A stretch of 64,000 nt of DNA from Dolichospermum sp. LEGE 00240 (GTDB lineage Bacteria > Cyanobacteriota > Cyanobacteriia > Cyanobacteriales > Nostocaceae). Both the position numbers and the translations under genes were made by a program. This document shows positions 26,290 to 34,467 of this stretch, one piece after another. The notes beneath the pieces were generated by a model, which searched no databases, was not told the DNA's origin, and worked only from the letters and a program-made list of their open reading frames with translations. Every line of letters begins with the position of its first letter. The first letter of the stretch is position 1. Location of the stretch: the NCBI RefSeq assembly GCF_015207875.1, contig NZ_JADEVZ010000023.1, forward strand, positions 1 through 64,000, written 5' to 3'.

Positions 26290-28419
26290 CTTTTTTATTT
26301 CTAAAGCATCAAGGTAGAGAGGTTCTGCTTCACTGTATCTTCCTTGGCTATCGTAAAGACTTGCTAAATTGTTCAAGCTAGAAGCAATATTAGGATGGTC
26401 ACCTGTAAATAGCCGCTTTGTCATTTCTAAAGCATCAAGGTAGAGAGGTTCTGCTTCACTGTATCTTCCTTGGCTATCGTAAAGACTTGCTAAATTGTTC
26501 AAGCTATTAGCAACAGCAGGATGGTCGCCTGTAAATAGCCGCTTTGTCATTTCTAAAGCATCAAGGTAGAGAGGTTCTGCTTCACTGTATCTTCCTTGGC
26601 TATCGTAAAGACTTGCTAAATTGTTCAAGCTAGAAGCAATATTAGGATGGTCACCTGTAAATAGCCGCTTTGTCATTTCTAAAGCATCAAGGTAGAGAGG
26701 TTCTGCTTCACTGTATCTTCCTTGGCTATCGTAAAGACTTGCTAAATTGTTCAAGCTATTAGCAACAGCAGGATGGTCGCCTGTAAATAGCCGCTTTGTC
26801 ATTTCTAAAGCATCAAGGTAGAGAGGTTCTGCTTCACTGTATCTTCCTTGGCTATCGTAAAGACTTGCTAAATTGTTCAAGCTAGAAGCAATATTAGGAT
26901 GGTCACCTGTAAATAGCCGCTTTGTCATTTCTAAAGCATCAAGGTAGAGAGGTTCTGCTTCACTGTATCTTCCTTGGCTATCGTAAAGAATTGCTAAATT
27001 GTTCAAGCTAGAAGCAATATTAGGATGGTCGCCTGTAAATAGCCGCTTTCTCATTTCTAAAGCATCAAGGTAGAGAGGTTCTGCTTCACTGTATCTTCCT
27101 TGGCTATCGTAAAGACTTGCTAAATTGTTTAAGCTAGTAGCAACATCAGGATGGTCGCCTGTAAATAGCCGCTTTATCATTTCTAAAGCATCAAGGTAGA
27201 GAGGTTCTGCTTCACTGTATCTTCCTTGGCTATCGTAAAGACTTGCTAAATTGTTCAAGCTAGAAGCAATATTAGGATGGTCGCCTGTAAATAGCCGCTT
27301 TCTCATTTCTAAAGCATCAAGGTAGAGAGGTTCTGCTTCACTGTATCTTCCTTGGCTATCGTAAAGACTTGCTAAATTGTTTAAGCTAGTAGCAACATCA
27401 GGATGGTCGCCTGTAAATAGCCGCTTTATCATTTCTAAAGCATCAAGGTAGAGAGGTTCTGCTTCACTGTATCTTCCTTGGCTATCGTAAAGACTTGCTA
27501 AATTGTTCAAGCTAGAAGCAATATTAGGATGGTCGCCTGTAAATAGCCGCTTTCTCATTTCTAAAGCATCAAGGTAGAGAGGTTCTGCTTCACTGTATCT
27601 TCCTTGGCTATCGTAAAGACTTGCTAAATTGTTTAAGCTAGTAGCAAGAGCTTCTAGTTTTTGAAATTTAGTTTGTAAAACTATTGATTGCTTAAGATAT
27701 TCTTGAGCTAAAGTTAATTCTTTTTGTCTATCTGTAGATTTTGCTGATTCTACTCGTTCAGCATACAAAGTACCTAACTGACTGTAGAGAACTTCTGTCT
27801 TATTACTATTTGCTCCCCATTGCTGAATAGCTTCTGCTAAAGATGCTTCTAATTGTTCTGGTGAAAAAACAGAACTTGATTGATTATCTTGAATAATACC
27901 ACGACTTTGATTAATTGATAAATCACCTTGAACCAAAGACGGTTCAGGTTGAAAATGAAATACCCCATTACGCCAACTCCAGAAATCAGGTGCTTGCTTA
28001 GGGATTTGATCATAAATGCGTGATGGTATCCATAGAATAATTGGCATTTTGAGTTCTCGCAATGCTTCTCGCGTCCATTGCAAATAACCAAAAAACTTTT
28101 TCAAAGATTCATTTTGATTAAATGATCCTAACTTTTCTGCACCTAATACTATAGCTATGGCATTTTCTGTTAATGTAACTTGTTTTGTGATGGCTTGCTT
28201 TAAACTCGGTTCTTGACTATCAAGATAAACCCGATAAATATTGTAATTCGGTGCTAATTCCTGCTCATAATTAGCTATAATATTTTCCCGCTGTCTATCT
28301 GCATCACACACAGCAATAAAAATCTGTAGCATTCCAATTCCAGCTTCAAGAGAAACTAACAAACTCAGGTAAGTTTGTTCATTTGCGTTGATAATAGATT
28401 GATTAGTTAAGTTATTCAT
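26251..28419 (-). CDS. TPR-repeat (kinesin light chain-like) protein with conserved N-terminal domain
   Basis: A 722-residue protein, second gene of a coupled pair. Residues 1-165 form a distinctive domain (MLQIFIAVCDADRQRENI, YRVYLDSQEPSLKQAI, FFGYLQWTREALRELKMPI, PDFWSWRNGVFHF). I recall it in many cyanobacterial TPR proteins next to an ATPase, without known function. Residues 195-260 are a helical linker with a first TPR. Residues 260-715 hold eleven nearly identical 42-residue TPRs (LNNLASLYDSQGRYSEAEPL), likely a ligand-sensing superhelix. The protein ends abnormally: VTVHGGYKKRSI is encoded by the mobile element at 26050-26289, so the original C-terminus is lost. The start overlaps the ATPase stop (TAATG). 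Confidence 0.85.
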   Translation of the reverse strand: MNNLTNQSIINANEQTYLSLLVSLEAGIGMLQIFIAVCDADRQRENIIANYEQELAPNYNIYRVYLDSQEPSLKQAITKQVTLTENAIAIVLGAEKLGSFNQNESLKKFFGYLQWTREALRELKMPIILWIPSRIYDQIPKQAPDFWSWRNGVFHFQPEPSLVQGDLSINQSRGIIQDNQSSSVFSPEQLEASLAEAIQQWGANSNKTEVLYSQLGTLYAERVESAKSTDRQKELTLAQEYLKQSIVLQTKFQKLEALATSLNNLASLYDSQGRYSEAEPLYLDALEMRKRLFTGDHPNIASSLNNLASLYDSQGRYSEAEPLYLDALEMIKRLFTGDHPDVATSLNNLASLYDSQGRYSEAEPLYLDALEMRKRLFTGDHPNIASSLNNLASLYDSQGRYSEAEPLYLDALEMIKRLFTGDHPDVATSLNNLASLYDSQGRYSEAEPLYLDALEMRKRLFTGDHPNIASSLNNLAILYDSQGRYSEAEPLYLDALEMTKRLFTGDHPNIASSLNNLASLYDSQGRYSEAEPLYLDALEMTKRLFTGDHPAVANSLNNLASLYDSQGRYSEAEPLYLDALEMTKRLFTGDHPNIASSLNNLASLYDSQGRYSEAEPLYLDALEMTKRLFTGDHPAVANSLNNLASLYDSQGRYSEAEPLYLDALEMTKRLFTGDHPNIASSLNNLASLYDSQGRYSEAEPLYLDALEIKKVTVHGGYKKRSI
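26290..27645. repeat. Tandem 126-bp coding repeats
   Basis: About eleven 126-bp units encode the TPRs. Units differ mainly at the MRKR/MIKR/MTKR position and at the HPNIAS/HPDVAT/HPAVAN end. The same two-unit combinations recur in order (R,I,R,I,R and then T with NIAS/AVAN alternating), which shows expansion by pairs. Near-identity at DNA level implies recent unequal recombination or gene conversion, and copy number may vary between strains. Confidence 0.95.
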
Positions 28420-29717
28420 TAAATTAAATTTTCTAACTTTAACTGTTGAATTATCAAAGGATGTAAATCATACCAACTTTCAGTATTTTTATATTCAATC
28501 ACATAAACATTGTGAAGCAAATCAAGAAACTCTTGCTGTTTAGGATCATCAGGACGATAATCAGTATATGTTTGCTGTAAAATCTCCCGGTCAGTTTTGC
28601 TCAGAGTAATTGTCATATCATTTCGCAAAGAATCAAGAGCTTCCTGCAAAATCATCTCATCAATTTGCACATTATCAATTGATTCTCCTTTTCTTGCTTT
28701 TTGTCGTAACTGTACTAATACCAAACTACAACATTTTTGAGCAATGCGAACCAATTCTCGAATCACACCACCACTAGATAAAGTAATTTTCAGCAAAACA
28801 TCATCTGCTAATAAAGTATCATCAATGCGTTTTTGCAAAATATTCTGTAATTTATCTATTGTTTCAGTAACAGGTTGAGCTTCATTTTTGTGACTTTCAC
28901 CTTTAGGATAAACCTTTAAAACTGGCATTACAAAAATAGAATTATTCGTTTCAGTTTCGATATGTTTTTTCAACACACCATCACGAATCGTCGCAATAGG
29001 AAGGGTATAAACAACAAAGAAACTAGGTTGTAAAAGAACTTTGATATTATCTTGAAAAATACTTTTAATAGATGCTAAATCGAGTTTATCTAAATCATCA
29101 ATAATAACCACAATCTCTTTTTTACAAGCTAAAGAAACTTCCAGAGCAATCAGATTGAGAGTATTAATTAAATCTCGAAAATCACGTTTAAATTTAGTTT
29201 CTATGACTTCGCGGATACTTGCTTCAGCCTTTAATTTACTTTTGAGGAGACTCCAAAAACCAAAACCTACTTCCAATTCAGCACCGATTTTACTTTCTTC
29301 AATCTGTGTTCTATCTTGAAACCAATTAAATAATTCTTGTTTTTTCTGGCTATCAATCTGAATATTTTCTTTCTCTGCTTTATCCATAATTTGCACAGCG
29401 ATAGCAAAAAGAATATTAATGTGATTGATAGCAGTAGCTTCAATTAAATCAGAGATAGAAAAAAAGATAGTCAGATAATTATGATCAAATTCTCTGGCAA
29501 ATTCTGCTAACAATGTAGATTTACCACAACCACGATGTCCAGCAAAAAATAATTGATTGGTATTATCATCACTATCTAAAATTAGATGCTCTAATTTATC
29601 AATTAAATCATGACCATAAGGAACTTGAAACCTTTCAATTTCTTCTTCTGTGATTAAAGGTTGTAATTGTAAATTACGAAATGCTTTTTGGAACGCCTCA
29701 ATACGGTTGACTACCAT
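28419..29717 (-). CDS. P-loop NTPase (STAND/AAA-like), partner of the TPR protein
   Basis: A 432-residue ATPase. Walker A is FAGHRGCGKSTLLAEFA near residue 58, Walker B is VVIIDDLDKLD near 203, and a sensor-type Arg lies in GGVIRELVRIAQ near 315. The C-terminal part (about 350-432) is predicted helical or winged-helix, ending YDLHPLIIQQLKLENLI. The layout resembles signal-transducing STAND or KAP-like ATPases that oligomerise on activation. The TAA stop overlaps the ATG of the TPR gene by one base, implying translational coupling and a stoichiometric complex. The 231 bp upstream (29718-29948) hold its promoter region; I see no clear boxes. Confidence 0.85.
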   Translation of the reverse strand: MVVNRIEAFQKAFRNLQLQPLITEEEIERFQVPYGHDLIDKLEHLILDSDDNTNQLFFAGHRGCGKSTLLAEFAREFDHNYLTIFFSISDLIEATAINHINILFAIAVQIMDKAEKENIQIDSQKKQELFNWFQDRTQIEESKIGAELEVGFGFWSLLKSKLKAEASIREVIETKFKRDFRDLINTLNLIALEVSLACKKEIVVIIDDLDKLDLASIKSIFQDNIKVLLQPSFFVVYTLPIATIRDGVLKKHIETETNNSIFVMPVLKVYPKGESHKNEAQPVTETIDKLQNILQKRIDDTLLADDVLLKITLSSGGVIRELVRIAQKCCSLVLVQLRQKARKGESIDNVQIDEMILQEALDSLRNDMTITLSKTDREILQQTYTDYRPDDPKQQEFLDLLHNVYVIEYKNTESWYDLHPLIIQQLKLENLI

Positions 29718-29948
29718 TGTTAATACCCTCTATAAATCTACATTTCTATGTTATATCAATTTGATCTTTTAGCCATACCTAAACAAAAAAATTTCTTTTT
29801 TAGGCAAATAGTCGCTAAAATAAGGATTATCACCTCTCCTAAATCAAATGCAACCACCCTATAGATATATATTTATCCTCCTTTTTCTTCCTCTGTGAAC
29901 TCTGTGCCTGGAGTGGTTTGTTAAAAAAACTCCAGTAAAAATAAAGTC

Positions 29949-31631
29949 CTATATATTCCGCAAAGCAGACCAACTACTAGCAATAGGCATTCTCCAACCA
30001 GTCCCAAAAGCGCGGTCAGTGATTTTTAATCCCGGTGCAGCTTGTCGGCGTTTAAATTCCGCACGGGATAATAATTGTAATACCCTATCCACAATTGCCG
30101 GGTCATGACCTGCGGTAACAATCGCTGCTGCTGATTGATGTTGATGAAGCAAACGGTCGAGAATATCATCTAAAATTTCATAAGGTGGTAGGGAATCTTG
30201 GTCAACTTGACCCGGTTTAAGTTCCGCGCTGGGTGCTTTGGTGAGAATATTTTCGGGAATAACTTCTTTTTGTTGATGGGAATTTAACCATTGACAGAGG
30301 GAATAAACGCGGGTTTTAGGAACATCAGCAATCACCGATAAACCGCCATTCATATCACCATAAAGGGTACAATAACCAACGGCCATTTCCGATTTATTAC
30401 CAGTAGATAAAAGCAAATAACCGAACTTATTAGAAATTGCCATTAATAAATTACCACGAATGCGAGATTGGAGATTTTCTTCCGCAATCCCAAATTCTGT
30501 TCCAGCAAATAACTCACCAAGAGATTTATCAAAACTTTCCATTAATTCCCCAATGGGTAAAATCTGAGTTTGAATATCTAAATTGGCTGCTAATGCTAAA
30601 GCATCACTAATAGAATGTTCTGAACTATAGGGAGAAGGCATTAACACACCAATCACATTTTCTTTTCCTAATGCCGCAGTCGCAATGGCAGCCACTAAAG
30701 CAGAATCAACTCCCCCACTTAAACCTAACAATACTTTAGAAAAGCGACATTTACCCACATAATCTTTAACTCCTAAAACTAAAGCATTCCAAATTTCCTC
30801 ATCTTCAGATTCATCAATGGGGGAAATATGACCTAATTGTAAATCCTGTTTATCGGCATTAAATTCAACGGTCAAAAAATCAGATACAAAACCTTTAGCA
30901 CGACAAACAATTTCACCTTGTTTATTTAAAGCAAAACTCCGTCCATCAAAAATCAAATCATCATTTCCGCCAACTTGGTTTGTATAAATAATTGGTTGTT
31001 GAAAATTAACTGCACTATGTTTTAACATCGCTTCTCGCAGATGTTGTTTACCAACAGTGTAGGGTGAAGCAGATAAATTCACAATTAAATCAACTCCTAA
31101 ATTTGCTAAATCAGCAATGGGATTAACTGCGTAACTCCGCTTACCCCAAAATTCTTCATCATTCCATAAATCTTCACAAATTGTCACACCAATATGAAGA
31201 TTATCTAATTTAAAAGAACTGGCTTGTAGTCCTGGTTCAAAATAGCGTTTCTCATCAAAAACATCGTAAGTTGGTAATAGCCTTTTATGAAAAAATTGCT
31301 GGATTTTGCCATTTTCTAATAAAGCCATACTATTAAATAAATTTTTACCCCCAGTAATATGTGCTGGGGAATTTTTAACCACAATTCCCACCAATACAGC
31401 TAAATTTGCGGGTAAATCTTCAGCTAATTTTTGCAATGTTTTATCTATTGATTCCACAAAACTAGGATTTAATAATAAATCCCTTGGTGGATACCCACAA
31501 ATAGATAATTCAGGTGTTAATAATAAACGAACATTTTCTGATGCTGCTTGTTGTGACATTTCCAGGATTTTTTGAGTATTTCCTAGTAAATCACCAATAA
31601 TAGGATTAATTTGAGCGATAGCGATTTTCAT
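29949..31631 (-). CDS. nadE: Glutamine-dependent NAD+ synthetase
   Basis: Amidates nicotinate adenine dinucleotide to NAD+ using glutamine. The 560-residue two-domain enzyme has an N-terminal nitrilase-type glutaminase (residues 1-260): Glu in LLTPELSICGYPPRD near 40, Lys in FHKRLLPTY near 115, and Cys in TICEDLWNDEEFWG near 150. The C-terminal synthetase (about 275-560) has the P-loop GLSGGVDSALVA near 302 and STGNKSEMAVGY near 408. It is the last gene of the pncB-nadD-nrtR-nadE operon, 47 bp after nrtR. Length is normal. Confidence 0.97.
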   Translation of the reverse strand: MKIAIAQINPIIGDLLGNTQKILEMSQQAASENVRLLLTPELSICGYPPRDLLLNPSFVESIDKTLQKLAEDLPANLAVLVGIVVKNSPAHITGGKNLFNSMALLENGKIQQFFHKRLLPTYDVFDEKRYFEPGLQASSFKLDNLHIGVTICEDLWNDEEFWGKRSYAVNPIADLANLGVDLIVNLSASPYTVGKQHLREAMLKHSAVNFQQPIIYTNQVGGNDDLIFDGRSFALNKQGEIVCRAKGFVSDFLTVEFNADKQDLQLGHISPIDESEDEEIWNALVLGVKDYVGKCRFSKVLLGLSGGVDSALVAAIATAALGKENVIGVLMPSPYSSEHSISDALALAANLDIQTQILPIGELMESFDKSLGELFAGTEFGIAEENLQSRIRGNLLMAISNKFGYLLLSTGNKSEMAVGYCTLYGDMNGGLSVIADVPKTRVYSLCQWLNSHQQKEVIPENILTKAPSAELKPGQVDQDSLPPYEILDDILDRLLHQHQSAAAIVTAGHDPAIVDRVLQLLSRAEFKRRQAAPGLKITDRAFGTGWRMPIASSWSALRNI

Positions 31632-31678
31632 AATTTATCTGCGTCTATTTGCGTTCATCTGCGTTCAACTATTATTCC

Positions 31679-32425
31679 TTAAATAAACACCAAAGGTTTA
31701 TCTTTAAATGGTGCAAAAGCATCTTTATCAAACCTATACAAACTTGCAGGACGACCCGCACCTCGTGATACTTTAATGCCAGTATCCGATAAAAAGCCCA
31801 ATTTGAGTAACCGCGCTCGAAAATTAGAATAATCGGCAAAACATTCTCCTAAAACTGTAGTGTATAGTTGATACAAATCGTTTAAAGTAAAAGTTTCTGG
31901 TAAGACTTCAAAAGCTATAGGACTATATTCTAATTTGTTTTTTAATCTTCTATGTCCATAGGTAATAATCTCATTATGGTCAAATGCTAATTGTGGTAAT
32001 TGTTTGACGGGATACCAAGCAATACCCGCTACTTTATCGGCAATTAATTCTGCTTCTTCAAATCTGACTAAAGCAAAGTAACTAACTGATAAATAACGGA
32101 CTCCATAGCTATCAATTTTTTCTCTGGGGTCACGGTTTGGACCACCAAAAGTATAAAGTTGTTCTAAATAGAGATTATTTACCTTTATTTTCTCAGCCAT
32201 AATCCGATAAGCAGCATCTTCTAAAGATTCTCCTTGACGAACTAACGTACCAGGAAGACTCCAATCATTTAAAAATGGTTCTTGCTGTCGCATGACTAAG
32301 AGAACTAACAACCGATTTTGAGCAGTATCTACAGAAAAAATCACATTATCAACACCAACTTTAAAGTCAGCTAAAGGTTGTTGATTTATGGAGTTTAGAA
32401 TCTTTTTTTGGTTACGTATTGGCAT
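31679..32425 (-). CDS. nrtR: NrtR-type Nudix-related transcriptional regulator of NAD metabolism
   Basis: A 248-residue repressor-type protein. Residues 20-155 are a Nudix fold, but the Nudix box reads LVRQGESLEDAAYRIMAEKI, in which the REUXEE core is degenerate (RIMAEK). That is typical of NrtR, which senses ADP-ribose or related NAD metabolites rather than hydrolysing them. Residues 165-248 form a winged helix with the basic GRPASLYRFD wing. It overlaps nadD by 31 bases and precedes nadE, so it probably autoregulates the NAD operon through the palindrome at 34215-34235. A catalytic Nudix hydrolase is less likely. Confidence 0.88.
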   Translation of the reverse strand: MPIRNQKKILNSINQQPLADFKVGVDNVIFSVDTAQNRLLVLLVMRQQEPFLNDWSLPGTLVRQGESLEDAAYRIMAEKIKVNNLYLEQLYTFGGPNRDPREKIDSYGVRYLSVSYFALVRFEEAELIADKVAGIAWYPVKQLPQLAFDHNEIITYGHRRLKNKLEYSPIAFEVLPETFTLNDLYQLYTTVLGECFADYSNFRARLLKLGFLSDTGIKVSRGAGRPASLYRFDKDAFAPFKDKPLVFI

Positions 32426-32985
32426 TCGTACAAATGCTGTTGATGAATATAGGCAATGACGGGAGGTGTGAGAGTATTAATATCTCCTTGTTCACGAAAA
32501 GCGGTAGAGGAAACATCTAAACCAATTAAATTTGCAATTTTAATTTTTCCTCCGATTTGTTTAACTTTTTCTAAACTAGAATCATCTATTATATATCCTG
32601 GTCTGGGAATTACCAGTAATTGCACTTGTTGTAATAGATCTTCAATATGATACCAGCGCGGCAATTGATTGACTAAATCAGCCCCAATTACTAAGGTATA
32701 TTCAATATCTTCTCCCCATTTTAATTTTGCTTTACCTACAGTTTCTAGAGTTTTCCAACTACTCAAATCTTGTTCTAAGGCAATATTTTGGTTAGCAACA
32801 TTGATATCTTTAATTAACAGTTCTAACATTGCTGCCCTGTGCGGTAAAGGGGTTTGTTGGGATTTTAGAGGATTATCCGCCGCCCATACAGCTACCCAAT
32901 CATAACGTTCAGATAACCATTTGAGAATTATTAAATGTCCAGCAGTTGGCGGGTCAGCACTTGTACCAAATAAAGCAATTTTCAT
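32395..32985 (-). CDS. nadD: Nicotinate-nucleotide adenylyltransferase
   Basis: Joins nicotinate mononucleotide and ATP to make deamido-NAD, which nadE then amidates. The 196-residue protein has the nucleotidyltransferase signature at the N-terminus, ALFGTSADPPTAGHLIIL (normally GTFDPxHxGH; here T replaces the first His). It has TLVIGADLVNQLPRW near 93 and the late ATP-binding DVSSTAFREQ near 160, a variant of ISSTxxR. I chose ATG 32985 because the longer frame to 33036 adds a stretch without similarity that I recognise. It lies between pncB and nrtR on the same strand and overlaps nrtR. Confidence 0.9.
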   Translation of the reverse strand: MKIALFGTSADPPTAGHLIILKWLSERYDWVAVWAADNPLKSQQTPLPHRAAMLELLIKDINVANQNIALEQDLSSWKTLETVGKAKLKWGEDIEYTLVIGADLVNQLPRWYHIEDLLQQVQLLVIPRPGYIIDDSSLEKVKQIGGKIKIANLIGLDVSSTAFREQGDINTLTPPVIAYIHQQHLYECQYVTKKRF

Positions 32986-33102
32986 GATTTTTGATTCTGC
33001 TTTTTTGCAATTTTTAGAGTAATTTAAACGAACCACAGAGACGCAGAGGGCGCAGAGGTAAGAGAAATTATATTAATTTATCTCTTCTTTTCGTTTTATT
33101 TG

Positions 33103-34182
33103 TCAATTTCTGTTTGATTCTTTCATGACGGGAATTCCATCAATATCTACAAGTTTATAAACTCCATTCACAGGTTGACCTGTAACTAATTTTGTGCCTA
33201 ATCCATAACTATCAATTTCTGCCCCTTCTTGCTTGAGTCGGCTAATTTCCCATTCATCTAAATCACCACTGGCGAATATTGATATATTCGGTAAGAGCGA
33301 TCGCACTTGTTTTGATAAACTAACTAAATCCCCAGAATCTAACCTGACTCCAGATAATTCTAATTTTCCAGAATTGACTTTTTCTGCTAATTTCTCCGCC
33401 GCAGCAACGGTATCATAGGTATCAATTAGTAATGACGCACCGGGAAAATATTGATGAAATGCCGTAAAAGCCTGTTCTTCACTCCCTTCTAAAGCTGATA
33501 AAGCCATAACTAAAGCGTGTGCCATTGTCCCACTTGGTTTTTGTCCTAGCTGTAGCGCCGCTAACACATTGGAAGTACCATCTAAACCACCTGCCAAAGC
33601 CGCCCGTGCTGCCCATAAAGAGGCTTGAGGACTAAAAGCCCTGCGTGTACCAAATTCTAGAAGTGTGGCTTTTTCTCCCGCTATATCCCTTAATCTTGCG
33701 GCTTTGGTGGCAATTAGAGTTTGATAATTCAGAGTATTTAAAAGATATGTCTCTACTATTTGCGCTTGCCATAAGGGTGCTTCTATTCGCAGTATAGGTT
33801 CATTGGCAAATATCGCTGTTCCTTCCGCAACTGCCCACACATCTCCAGTGAAGCAACCTTCCCGCAAAAGCTGCCAAAAACGCTCATTTGCGTGGGTAAA
33901 AGTTCCCGTTGACTGCAAATCAGCAATTTGACTGTCATTAAACCGGAATTTAGTCAAATATTCCAAAGCTTGGGCTAAACCCATAGCTATTAAATAGCCA
34001 AAACCATCAGGTAAGCTTCTGACAAACAATTCAAAACTCGCTTGCTTCTGTTCTATACCTTCACCAACATAACAAGCTGTCATTGTTAGCTGATAAAGGT
34101 CTGTTAGTAAGCTGTAATCCTCACAACTGAGATTTAATTCGGAATTTTTCCTTTCATAGTCTATATCTAGGAAAGTTGTCAT
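33103..34182 (-). CDS. pncB: Nicotinate phosphoribosyltransferase, C-terminally short
   Basis: Converts nicotinate and PRPP to nicotinate mononucleotide in NAD salvage. Visible blocks: LLTDLYQLTMTACYVGEGIE near residue 25, LLEFGTRRAFSPQASLWAA near 175, AGGLDGTSNVLAA near 200, and GVRLDSGDLVSLS near 278. The 359-residue protein ends VDIDGIPVMKESNRN; homologues that I recall continue for roughly 70-90 residues (KLTYPGRKQ and onward), so the 3' end seems deleted and replaced by repeat DNA. Whether it is still active is unclear. I chose ATG 34182 because AGAGG precedes it and the upstream ATG at 34245 lies inside the promoter. First gene of the NAD operon. Confidence 0.85.
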   Translation of the reverse strand: MTTFLDIDYERKNSELNLSCEDYSLLTDLYQLTMTACYVGEGIEQKQASFELFVRSLPDGFGYLIAMGLAQALEYLTKFRFNDSQIADLQSTGTFTHANERFWQLLREGCFTGDVWAVAEGTAIFANEPILRIEAPLWQAQIVETYLLNTLNYQTLIATKAARLRDIAGEKATLLEFGTRRAFSPQASLWAARAALAGGLDGTSNVLAALQLGQKPSGTMAHALVMALSALEGSEEQAFTAFHQYFPGASLLIDTYDTVAAAEKLAEKVNSGKLELSGVRLDSGDLVSLSKQVRSLLPNISIFASGDLDEWEISRLKQEGAEIDSYGLGTKLVTGQPVNGVYKLVDIDGIPVMKESNRN

Positions 34183-34214
34183 CTGAGATGCCTCTAGCAA
34201 GAATGTCTCTTCAT

Positions 34215-34245
34215 TTATGGTAGTATTTACCATAAGTAATGTCAA
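34215..34245 (-). promoter_or_regulatory. pncB operon promoter with overlapping NrtR-type palindrome
   Basis: On the minus strand TTGACA (34245-34240) is followed after 17 bases by TACCAT (34222-34217), a good sigma-70-type promoter. A perfect 8-5-8 inverted repeat, TTATGGTA-N5-TACCATAA (34215-34235), covers the spacer and the -10 box. A repressor bound there would block polymerase. The gene order makes NrtR the obvious candidate, but the operator assignment is inference. Transcription should start about 34210, about 27 bases before the chosen pncB start. Confidence 0.7.
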
Positions 34246-34344
34246 GCCTTGGCTAATAAATAATAAAAAATTCCCTAAAAGCCTATGTTCACAAGGAAGT
34301 TAGGCTATTTTTTACAATTAATTTATATTTCTTAATAGTACAGA

Positions 34345-34467
34345 TAAGTAGGTGAACACAATAAAACCAAACTGTGTAAAGAAACGTAAAATCGCCCAAA
34401 CCCTCTTCACTCTTGCCTCTTGCCTTTTGCCTTGCCATAACGACAATTTTCAACGCCAACCTACTTA
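34345..34467 (+). mobile_element. TAAGTAGGT-family MITE, copy 3, donating a stop codon
   Basis: 123 bp beginning TAAGTAGGTGAACACAATAA and ending AACCTACTTA. It is closest to the copy at 14713-14836. Its right terminal repeat overlaps the end of the DUF29 gene: the TAA stop of that gene (34465-34467 on the minus strand) is the first three bases of the repeat. Confidence 0.85.

Noticed and set aside
31306-31575. 89-codon plus-strand frame opposite nadE
   Set aside because: Antisense of a clear enzyme domain.
29949-34245. NAD operon as part of the neighbouring ATPase-TPR module (NAD-linked defence)
   Set aside because: Adjacency alone; the NAD genes are a self-contained operon with their own promoter and regulator, and no NADase domain is seen in the module.
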